From DATLGD01 sp035540755 (GTDB lineage Bacteria; Actinomycetota; Actinomycetes; Mycobacteriales; SCTD01), in assembly GCA_035540755.1 (NCBI GenBank), contig DATLGD010000206.1, forward strand, positions 1 to 28,415: a stretch of DNA of 28,415 nucleotides, in the 5' to 3' direction. The translations under genes were made by a program, and so were the position numbers. Below, one piece after another: positions 21,196-27,565 of this stretch (position 1 is its first letter; each line of letters opens with the position of its first letter). Under the pieces are notes generated by a model, which made no database searches, was not told the origin of the DNA, and worked only from the letters and a program-made list of their open reading frames with translations.

Positions 21196-21858
21196 GTGAC
21201 CCCGACAACCCCCCGCGGTGAGACGCGCGTCACCGGCCGTCGGCCGTACGCCCCGCGGATGCCGGCCGACCAGCGCCGCGAGCAGCTGCTCGAGGCCGCC
21301 CTCGACATCGCGCTCGAGCGCGGCTTCCACGCCGTGACGGTCGATGCCGTCGCCCGGGCCTGCGAGGTCACCCGCCCGGTGGTCTACGGCGTCTTCGCCG
21401 ACCGCACGGCGCTGCTCACCGGGCTCGCCGACCGCGCCGAGGCGCGCAGCCTCGAGCAGCTCGCCCCGGTCTTCCCGGCCCTGCCCGGTCCGGACGACGA
21501 CGTCGACCCCGACGAGCTGCTCGTGCAGGGGGTCACCGCCTACCTGTCGGCCGTCGCCGCCGATCCCCGCACCTGGCGGGTGGTGCTGCTTCCTCCCGAG
21601 GGCGCTCCGCCCGAGCTGACGGCACGGGTCGACCAGCACCGGCGGGTGCTGCTGCGACAGCTGCGGGCGCTGCTCGACTGGGGCCTCGCCCGCCGAGGCG
21701 GCCCGGACCTCGACCCGGACCTGTTCGCCCGGGCGGTCTTCACCCTCGCCGAGGGCGCGGCCCGCCTGGTGCTCGCCGACCCCGGCCGCTGGCAGGTCGG
21801 GGCGTTCGCCGACTTCGCCCGCACGGCCATGGCCGCGATGGGCCCCGGACGGCGCTGA
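21196..21858 (+). CDS. TetR-family transcriptional regulator
   Basis: A 220-residue dimeric repressor type protein. The helix-turn-helix domain occupies about residues 24-75: DQRREQLLEAALDIALERG, then FHAVTVDAVARACEVTRPVVYGVFADRTALL, the recognition-helix region. The variable ligand-binding half (about 80-220) is rich in Leu and Ala. The start GTG at 21196 sits 7 bases after TAGCAT, so expression may be leaderless, and starts further in (ATG at 21259) remain possible. It is divergent from the monooxygenase-SDR-WS/DGAT operon. The palindrome at 21155-21174 probably mediates repression of both, with an inducer likely related to the operon's lipid substrate. That last point is inference. Confidence 0.94.
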   Translation: MTPTTPRGETRVTGRRPYAPRMPADQRREQLLEAALDIALERGFHAVTVDAVARACEVTRPVVYGVFADRTALLTGLADRAEARSLEQLAPVFPALPGPDDDVDPDELLVQGVTAYLSAVAADPRTWRVVLLPPEGAPPELTARVDQHRRVLLRQLRALLDWGLARRGGPDLDPDLFARAVFTLAEGAARLVLADPGRWQVGAFADFARTAMAAMGPGRR

Positions 21859-21872
21859 GCCGGCGGGGCACC

Positions 21873-21884
21873 GGCCCAAGGGCC
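21873..21884 (+). terminator. Short inverted repeat after tetR
   Basis: GGCCC-AA-GGGCC lies 14 bases after the tetR stop. The loop is only two bases as drawn, so as RNA the inner pair must open. It is a weak terminator candidate with no T-tract. Confidence 0.3.
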
Positions 21885-21908
21885 TCGTCGCGGGGCCTTC
21901 CGGGCGCC

Positions 21909-21921
21909 TCGGATGATCCGA
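21909..21921. promoter_or_regulatory. Inverted repeat upstream of the nucleoside operon
   Basis: TCGGAT-G-ATCCGA is a perfect palindrome with 6-bp arms and an odd centre, about 57 bases before the candidate -10 of the BMP gene. A direct repeat of CCTGGTCG (21931-21938, 21950-21957) follows. Either could bind a regulator of nucleoside uptake. Confidence 0.35.
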
Positions 21922-21977
21922 AGGTCACGACCTGGTCGCATCCTCGTGTCCTGGTCGTCGCGGCCCCGCTCGGCCGC

Positions 21978-21983
21978 TAGCGT
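21978..21983 (+). promoter_or_regulatory. -10 of the BMP-led nucleoside operon (TAGCGT)
   Basis: TAGCGT in the context GCTAGCGT fits TANNNT and would start a leader of about 70 bases before the TTG at 22063. The leader contains the GGAGGA ribosome binding site (22053-22058). Confidence 0.4.
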
Positions 21984-22062
21984 GCCGGCGACAGCGGCGC
22001 CGCACCGGCCCGCGCTCCCGACCGCCCCGCACCGGAGCGGTCCACCCGTACCGGAGGACACC

Positions 22063-23124
22063 TTGCGCACAGGATCCCTGCGCACCCGTCGCGTGCTGGC
22101 GGCTCTCGCCGTCACCAGCCTCGCGCTCACCGCCTGCGGTGGCGGCGACGACGCGACCGACACCGCCAGCCCGGGCGCCGGCGGTGACGACCAGGCCAGT
22201 GACGTCCGCGTCGGCCTGGCCTACGACATCGGCGGGCGCGGCGACCAGTCGTTCAACGACGCCGCGGCGGCCGGTCTCGACCGCGCCAAGGAGGAGTTCG
22301 GCGTCGACGCCAACGAGGCCGAGGCCGGCGCCGGCGAGCCCGACGCCGCCAAGGAGGAGCGCCTGCGGGTCCTCGCCAGCAGCGGCTTCAACCCGATCAT
22401 CGCCGTCGGCTTCGCCTACTCCGGCCCGCTCGCCACCGTGGCCGAGGAGTTCCCCGACGTGAACTTCGCCATCGTCGACGACGCCGACGCCACCGGCGAC
22501 AACATCGCCAACCTGGTGTTCGCCGAGGAGGAGGGCTCCTTCCTCGTCGGCGCGGCTGCCGCGCTGAAGTCCGAGACCGGCAACATCGGCTTCATCGGCG
22601 GTGTGCAGGTGCCGCTCATCGCCAAGTTCGAGGCCGGCTACCGCGCCGGCGCCGAGGCGGTCAACCCCGACATCCAGGTGCAGACGACCTACCTCACCCA
22701 GCCGCCGGACTTCACCGGCTTCGGTGACCCGGCCAAGGGCCGCACCGCGGCCGAGGGCATGTTCGACGCCGGCGCGGACGTCGTCTACCACGCGGCCGGC
22801 GGCTCCGGCGGTGGGTTGTTCGAGGCGGCCGAGGCGGCCGGCACGCTGGCCATCGGCGTCGACTCCGACCAGTACCAGACCGCTCCCGAGGGCGTGCGCG
22901 ACGTCATCATGACCTCGATGGTCAAGAAGGTCGACGTCGCGGTGTTCGACTACATCGAGAGCGTCGTCAACGGCGAGCCGAAGACCGGCGAGACGGTGTA
23001 CGACCTCGAGGCCGACGGCGTCGGCTACTCGACCTCCGGCGGCCAGGTGGACGACATCGAGGACCAGCTCGAGGAGTTCAAGCAGCAGATCATCGACGGC
23101 GAGATCACCGTCCCGACGAGCTAG
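22063..23124 (+). CDS. BMP-family (PnrA-like) nucleoside-binding lipoprotein
   Basis: A 353-residue substrate-binding lipoprotein of an ABC importer, anchored outside the membrane. The signal peptide has basic residues then a hydrophobic core and the lipobox LTAC with Cys25 as the lipidated residue, followed by a Gly/Asp-rich linker. The mature part starts VRVGLAYDIGGRGDQSFNDAA, the BMP hallmark, and has LASSGFNPIIAVGFAYSG and YHAAGGSGGGLFEAA. The start is probably TTG at 22063, because GGAGGA (22053-22058) lies four bases upstream and no ATG fits. An in-frame ATG at 21913 would give an unlikely 50-residue extension. It heads the nucleoside transport and salvage operon and is separated from the ATPase by a long hairpin, possibly to give it higher expression. 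Confidence 0.95.
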   Translation: MRTGSLRTRRVLAALAVTSLALTACGGGDDATDTASPGAGGDDQASDVRVGLAYDIGGRGDQSFNDAAAAGLDRAKEEFGVDANEAEAGAGEPDAAKEERLRVLASSGFNPIIAVGFAYSGPLATVAEEFPDVNFAIVDDADATGDNIANLVFAEEEGSFLVGAAAALKSETGNIGFIGGVQVPLIAKFEAGYRAGAEAVNPDIQVQTTYLTQPPDFTGFGDPAKGRTAAEGMFDAGADVVYHAAGGSGGGLFEAAEAAGTLAIGVDSDQYQTAPEGVRDVIMTSMVKKVDVAVFDYIESVVNGEPKTGETVYDLEADGVGYSTSGGQVDDIEDQLEEFKQQIIDGEITVPTS

Positions 23125-23149
23125 TCGGCGACACGGGCCGAGCACGCCA

Positions 23150-23187
23150 CGGGGCCCCGGAGACGCGCTAGCGTCCCCGGGGCCCCG
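23150..23187 (+). promoter_or_regulatory. Long hairpin between lipoprotein and ATPase genes with a -10-like loop
   Basis: CGGGGCCCCGG (23150-23160) pairs fully with CCGGGGCCCCG (23177-23187). Inside, GACGC (23162-23166) pairs with GCGTC (23171-23175) round a GCTA loop. Such a structure can act as a partial terminator or mRNA stabiliser, giving more lipoprotein than ATPase. TAGCGT (23169-23174), a -10-like hexamer, lies in its top, so an internal promoter is also possible. Confidence 0.65.
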
Positions 23188-23263
23188 TCCTCGCAGCAGG
23201 GAGAACCAGATCAGCGCAGACGACCCGGGCGTCAGCCCGGCCGGTGCACGGGCCGGGTCTCCC

Positions 23264-24778
23264 GTGGCGGTCGAGCTCACCGGCGTCACCAAGCGCTTCC
23301 CCGGCGTCGTCGCCAACCGCGACATCGACCTGCGCGTCCAGGCCGGCACCGTGCACGCCCTGGTCGGGGAGAACGGCGCGGGCAAGTCGACCCTGATGAA
23401 GATCCTCTACGGCATGCAGCGTCCCGACGAGGGCACCATCGCCGTCGACGGCGAGCAGGTCCGCTTCAGCGACCCGGGCGACGCCATCGCGGCCGGCGTC
23501 GGCATGGTGCACCAGCACTTCATGCTCGCCGACAACCTGACCGTCCTCGAGAACGTCGTCCTCGGCAGCGAGCCGCGCACCGGCGGCGTGCTGCTGGACC
23601 GCAGGACCGCGCGGGCCCGGATCCGCGAGATCTCGGACAGCTACAGCCTCGACGTCGACCCCGACCGCCTCGTCGCCGACCTCGGTGTCGGGGAGCGGCA
23701 GCGGGTCGAGATCCTCAAGGTGCTCTACCGCGGAGCGCGGATCCTCATCCTCGACGAGCCGACCGCCGTGCTCGTGCCGCAGGAGGTCGACGAGCTGTTC
23801 GACAACCTGCGTGAGCTCAAGGCCGAGGGCCTGACGGTCCTGTTCATCTCGCACAAGCTCGACGAGGTGCTCTCGGTGGCCGACGCCGTCACCGTCATCC
23901 GGCGCGGCACGACCGTCGCCACCGTCGACCCGGCCACCACCACGGCGCGCGAGCTGGCCGAGCTCATGGTCGGCGCGGAGCTCCCCTCCCCCGCCACGGG
24001 CGAGTCGACGGTCACCACCGAGCCGGTCCTGCGGGTCGAGGGGCTCACGGTCCAGGGCTCGCTCGGGCGGGCGGTCGTCGACGACGTTCGCTTCACCATC
24101 CACCGCGGCGAGGTGCTCGGCATCGCCGGCGTCGAGGGCAACGGCCAGGCCGAGCTCGTCGAGGCTCTCGTCGGGATCCGTCCGGTCGACGGCGGCGTGC
24201 TCCGGCTGCTCGACGACGACATCACCGGCTGGTCGACCCGGCGTCGGCGCTCGGGCGGCATCGGCTACGTGCCGGAGGACCGGCACCGGCACGGCCTGCT
24301 GCTCGACGCGCCGCTGTGGGAGAACCGGGTCCTCGGGCACCAGACCGAGGCACCCAACAGCAAGGGCCCCTGGATCGACCGGACCGCGGCGCGGCGCGAC
24401 ACCGAGCGGATCGTCGAGCAGTACGACGTCCGCACGCCCGGCATCGACGTGCTCGCCAGCGCGCTGTCCGGCGGCAACCAGCAGAAGCTGATTCTCGGCC
24501 GCGAGATGAGCTCCGACATCAGCGTGCTGGTCGCCAGCCACCCCACCCGCGGCGTCGACGTCGGCGCGCAGGCCGCGATCTGGGACCACATCCGCGCCGC
24601 GCGCCGGCAGGGACTGGCCGTGCTGCTCATCTCCGCCGACCTCGACGAGCTCATCGGCCTGTCCGACCGCATCGCGGTGATCCTGCGCGGCCGGCTGGTG
24701 GCCGAGGTCGACCCGGGCACCGTCACGCCCGAGAAGCTCGGGTCGGCGATGACCGGCGCCGGGCAGGGAGCGGCGTGA
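23264..24778 (+). CDS. Nucleoside ABC importer, double ATPase subunit
   Basis: A 504-residue cytosolic protein with two fused ABC domains, powering the BMP-dependent nucleoside importer. Domain 1: Walker A GENGAGKST (35-43), Q-loop around HQHF (83-86), signature GVGERQ, Walker B ILDEPTA with Asp164-Glu165. Domain 2 is degenerate: GVEGNGQAE (289-297) lacks the Walker A lysine, LSGGNQQ (401-407) is intact, and VASHPTRG (423-430) replaces the Walker B Asp-Glu, as in other nucleoside and sugar importers. The GTG at 23264 has no ribosome binding site. An in-frame ATC at 23210 has AGGGAG six bases upstream and would add 18 residues, starting with (I)SADDPGVSPAG. The stop overlaps the next gene by one base (TGATG). 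Confidence 0.95.
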   Translation: MAVELTGVTKRFPGVVANRDIDLRVQAGTVHALVGENGAGKSTLMKILYGMQRPDEGTIAVDGEQVRFSDPGDAIAAGVGMVHQHFMLADNLTVLENVVLGSEPRTGGVLLDRRTARARIREISDSYSLDVDPDRLVADLGVGERQRVEILKVLYRGARILILDEPTAVLVPQEVDELFDNLRELKAEGLTVLFISHKLDEVLSVADAVTVIRRGTTVATVDPATTTARELAELMVGAELPSPATGESTVTTEPVLRVEGLTVQGSLGRAVVDDVRFTIHRGEVLGIAGVEGNGQAELVEALVGIRPVDGGVLRLLDDDITGWSTRRRRSGGIGYVPEDRHRHGLLLDAPLWENRVLGHQTEAPNSKGPWIDRTAARRDTERIVEQYDVRTPGIDVLASALSGGNQQKLILGREMSSDISVLVASHPTRGVDVGAQAAIWDHIRAARRQGLAVLLISADLDELIGLSDRIAVILRGRLVAEVDPGTVTPEKLGSAMTGAGQGAA

Positions 24779-25896
24779 TGCCGCGCGCCGGCGCGCCGCT
24801 GGACCTCAGGAGCCTCGCTCTCGGCCTGGCCGCCCCCTTGCTGGCCATCGCCTTCGCCCTGCTGCTCGCCTCGCTGGTGCTCGTCGGCGCCGGCGACCCG
24901 GTCTTCTCGACCTACCGGCTCCTGCTCGACTACGGCCAGCGGCCGCGCAGCATCTCACTGGTCCTCAACTCCGCCACCATCTACTACCTGTCGGCGCTCG
25001 CGGTGGCCATCGGCTTCCGGATGGGCCTGTTCAACATCGGCGTCGACGGCCAGTACCGGCTCGCGGCGATGACGGCCGCCTGGGTCGGCGGCACGCTGAC
25101 CCTGCCGCCGGGGCTGCACCAGCTGGTCATCGTGCTGGTGGCCGTCGCCGTCGGCGCGATGTGGGCCGGCCTCGCCGGCCTGCTCAAGGCGACCCGCGGC
25201 GTCAGCGAGGTCATCTCGACGATCATGCTGAACGCCATCGCCACCGGGCTGGTGGCGTTCTTCCTGCGCAAGGTCGCCGTCCCGGTCGCGGGCAGCAACA
25301 ACATCGGCACGGCGCCGATCGCCGAGTCGGGGCGGCTCGGCGGCCTCCCGCTCGTGCCCGGCTCGCCGCTCGAGGTGTTCGGCTTCCTGCCGGTGGCCGT
25401 GCTCGCCGGGATCGCCTACTGGGTCATCCTCGGCCGCACCCGCTTCGGCTTCGACCTGCGGGCCACCGGCAGGAGCCAGACCGCTGCGGTGGCCAGCGGC
25501 GTCGACGTGAAGAAGATGACGGTGGCCACGATGGTCATGTCCGGTGCGGTCGCCGGCCTGGTCGGCATGCCGCAGCTGCTCGGCGCGTCGTACTCCTACA
25601 GCCTCGACTTCCCCGCGGGCCTCGGCTTCACCGGCATCGCCATCGCGCTCCTCGGCCGCAACCACCCCGTCGGCATCGCCTTCGGCGCGCTGCTGTGGGC
25701 CTACCTCGACGTCTCCTCGGTCATCCTCGACATCGAAGGCGTCTCCCGCGAGATCGTCACCATCATGCAGGGCACCATCGTCCTGTCCGTCGTCATCGCC
25801 TACGAGCTCGTCCGGCGCTACCGCCTGCGCGACGAGCAGCGGCGGGTCGCCCGGCAGCTGTCCGAGGCGACGTCGAGCCCGGCGGTGGCGGCATGA
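24778..25896 (+). CDS. Nucleoside ABC importer permease, subunit 1
   Basis: A 372-residue inner-membrane permease with about ten hydrophobic spans, of the BPD_transp_2 family that includes ribose and nucleoside importers. Landmarks are VAIGFRMGLFNIGVDGQYRL, GVSEVISTIMLNAIATGLV, the cytoplasmic loop FDLRATGRSQTAAVASGVDVKKM, and FTGIAIALLGRNHPVG. That loop is the likely contact with the ATPase. ATG 24778 was chosen because its A is the last base of the ATPase stop and GGGAG is 7 bases upstream; a GTG one codon earlier is also possible. The C-terminus is short and soluble. The second permease begins with a 4-base overlap. Confidence 0.94.
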   Translation: MPRAGAPLDLRSLALGLAAPLLAIAFALLLASLVLVGAGDPVFSTYRLLLDYGQRPRSISLVLNSATIYYLSALAVAIGFRMGLFNIGVDGQYRLAAMTAAWVGGTLTLPPGLHQLVIVLVAVAVGAMWAGLAGLLKATRGVSEVISTIMLNAIATGLVAFFLRKVAVPVAGSNNIGTAPIAESGRLGGLPLVPGSPLEVFGFLPVAVLAGIAYWVILGRTRFGFDLRATGRSQTAAVASGVDVKKMTVATMVMSGAVAGLVGMPQLLGASYSYSLDFPAGLGFTGIAIALLGRNHPVGIAFGALLWAYLDVSSVILDIEGVSREIVTIMQGTIVLSVVIAYELVRRYRLRDEQRRVARQLSEATSSPAVAA

Positions 25897-27161
25897 CCGC
25901 CGTGCCCGAGCACCAGTCCCGCACCGTGCAGCCGGAGCTGCGCCCGCGCGCCCGGAAGCTGACGCCCGCGCACATGCTGCTCGGCGCAGCGGGGCTGCTG
26001 GTGCTGCTGTCCCTGGTGCGCGTCCTGACCGGCGCCGACGACATCACCTCCGCCGGCACCACCTCCGCCGCCCTCGGTCTCGCCGTCCCGATCGGCATGG
26101 CCGGCATGGGCGCGCTCTGGGCGGAGCGGGCCGGCATCGTCAACATCGGCCTCGAGGGGATGCTCATCCTCGGGACCTGGGGCGCGGGGTACGCCGGCTA
26201 CCTCTACGGCCCCTGGGCCGGCGTCGGGCTCGCCGTCGCCATGGGGGCCGCGGGTGGGCTGATCCACGCCGTCGCCACCGTCAGCTTCGGCGTCGACCAC
26301 GTGGTCAGCGGCGTCGCCGTCATCCTGCTCGGCACCGGCACGGCGCAGTACCTGTCGTCGGTGGCCTACGAGGGCGTCCCCGGCGGCGGCGACACGCAGT
26401 CGCCTCCGATCGACAACCTGCCGGTCCTCTCGGTCCCGGGCGTGGGCGGGCCGCTGGGCGACCTCGAGGCGCGAGGGTGGTTCCTCGTCTCGGACGTCGC
26501 GGGCATCCTGCGCGGCGTCCTCACCGCGACCTCGGTGCTCACCCTGATCGCCATCGCTCTCGTGGTGCTCACCTGGTTCGTCCTGTGGCGCACGGCGTTC
26601 GGCCTGCGCCTGCGCGCCTGCGGTGAGCGGCCCGAGGCCGCCGAGTCGCTCGGCGTGAACGTCTACACGATGAAGTACGTCGCGGTCGTCGTCTCCGGCG
26701 CGTTCGCCGGCTTCGGCGGGGCGTTCCTCGCCATCGCCGCGGCCAGCGCCTACCGCGAGGGGCAGACCGGCGGCCGCGGCTTCATCGGCATCGCCGCCAT
26801 GATCTTCGGCAACTGGCGACCGGGCGGCACCGCCGCCGGGGCGGCGCTGTTCGGGTACGCCGATGCGCTGCAGCTGCGGCGCGGCGGCGAGTCGGTGCAC
26901 GCGCTGCTGCTGCTCCTCGGCGTCGTGCTGGTCGCCTTCGGCATCTGGCTGATCCTGCGCGGCTCCCGCCGCGGCGGCATCACCGGCCTGGTCGTCGCCG
27001 TCGCCGTGCTGACCTGGTTCTCGCTCGTCGACGCCGTGCCCGGCGAGCTGACCGGCCTGACCCCCTACGTCGCGACGCTGCTCGTGCTGGGACTCGCGGC
27101 GCAACGGCTGCGACCACCGGCGGCCAACGGGCTCTCCTACCGGAAGGGCACCTCGGCATGA
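25893..27161 (+). CDS. Nucleoside ABC importer permease, subunit 2
   Basis: A 422-residue membrane protein of the same permease superfamily, with about nine or ten hydrophobic spans and a basic cytoplasmic N-terminus of 25 residues. Conserved stretches include GALWAERAGIVNIGLEGMLILG, VDHVVSGVAVILLGTG, the loop LRLRACGERPEAAESLGVNVYTMK for ATPase coupling, and GFIGIAAMIFGNWRPGG. It is longer than many homologues because of a C-terminal pair of spans (about 365-410). The ATG overlaps the previous stop (ATGA, 25893-25896), and the cytidine deaminase start overlaps this stop in the same way. With its partner it forms the heterodimeric channel for imported nucleosides. Confidence 0.94.
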   Translation: MTAVPEHQSRTVQPELRPRARKLTPAHMLLGAAGLLVLLSLVRVLTGADDITSAGTTSAALGLAVPIGMAGMGALWAERAGIVNIGLEGMLILGTWGAGYAGYLYGPWAGVGLAVAMGAAGGLIHAVATVSFGVDHVVSGVAVILLGTGTAQYLSSVAYEGVPGGGDTQSPPIDNLPVLSVPGVGGPLGDLEARGWFLVSDVAGILRGVLTATSVLTLIAIALVVLTWFVLWRTAFGLRLRACGERPEAAESLGVNVYTMKYVAVVVSGAFAGFGGAFLAIAAASAYREGQTGGRGFIGIAAMIFGNWRPGGTAAGAALFGYADALQLRRGGESVHALLLLLGVVLVAFGIWLILRGSRRGGITGLVVAVAVLTWFSLVDAVPGELTGLTPYVATLLVLGLAAQRLRPPAANGLSYRKGTSA

Positions 27162-27565
27162 CCGATCCCAGCACCGACTGGCCGGCCCTGCGGGCCGCGG
27201 CTCGCGACGCGGCTCAGGCCGCCTACGCCCCCTACAGCCGGCTGCAGGTGGGTGCCGCGGCGCTGGTCGACGACGGGCGCGTCGTCACCGGCTGCAACGT
27301 CGAGAACGCCTCCTACGGCCTGACGCTGTGCGCGGAGTGCGGCCTGGTGTCGGCGCTGCACGCCAGTGGCGGTGGGCGCCTGGTCGCCTTCGCCTGCCGT
27401 TCCGGCGACGACGAGGTGCTCATGCCGTGCGGCCGCTGCCGCCAGCTGCTCTGGGAGCACGGCGGCGCCGACCTGCTCGTCGACACCGCCGACGGCGTGC
27501 TGCCGATGACCCAGGTGCTGCCCGGCGCCTTCGGCCCCGAGGACCTGCCGGACCGGGCACCGTGA
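27158..27565 (+). CDS. cdd: Cytidine deaminase
   Basis: A 135-residue tetramer-type zinc enzyme converting cytidine and deoxycytidine to uridine and deoxyuridine. The catalytic motifs are Cys58-Ala-Glu60 (LCAECG) and Pro-Cys91-Gly-Arg-Cys94 (PCGRCRQ), giving three Cys zinc ligands and the proton-shuttling Glu60. YAPYSRLQVGAA and GCNVENASYG are the substrate-binding stretches. ATG 27158 overlaps the permease stop, and its own stop overlaps the thymidine phosphorylase GTG (GTGA, 27562-27565). Length and motifs are normal. Its place behind the importer says that imported pyrimidine nucleosides are deaminated and then phosphorolysed. Confidence 0.97.
   Translation: MTDPSTDWPALRAAARDAAQAAYAPYSRLQVGAAALVDDGRVVTGCNVENASYGLTLCAECGLVSALHASGGGRLVAFACRSGDDEVLMPCGRCRQLLWEHGGADLLVDTADGVLPMTQVLPGAFGPEDLPDRAP

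Noticed and set aside
18718..21879. A continuous minus-strand frame of about 1053 codons joining the SDR to upstream sequence.
   Set aside because: Only its last 295 codons are SDR-like; the remainder lies out of frame across the monooxygenase and reads as low-complexity Arg-rich sequence.
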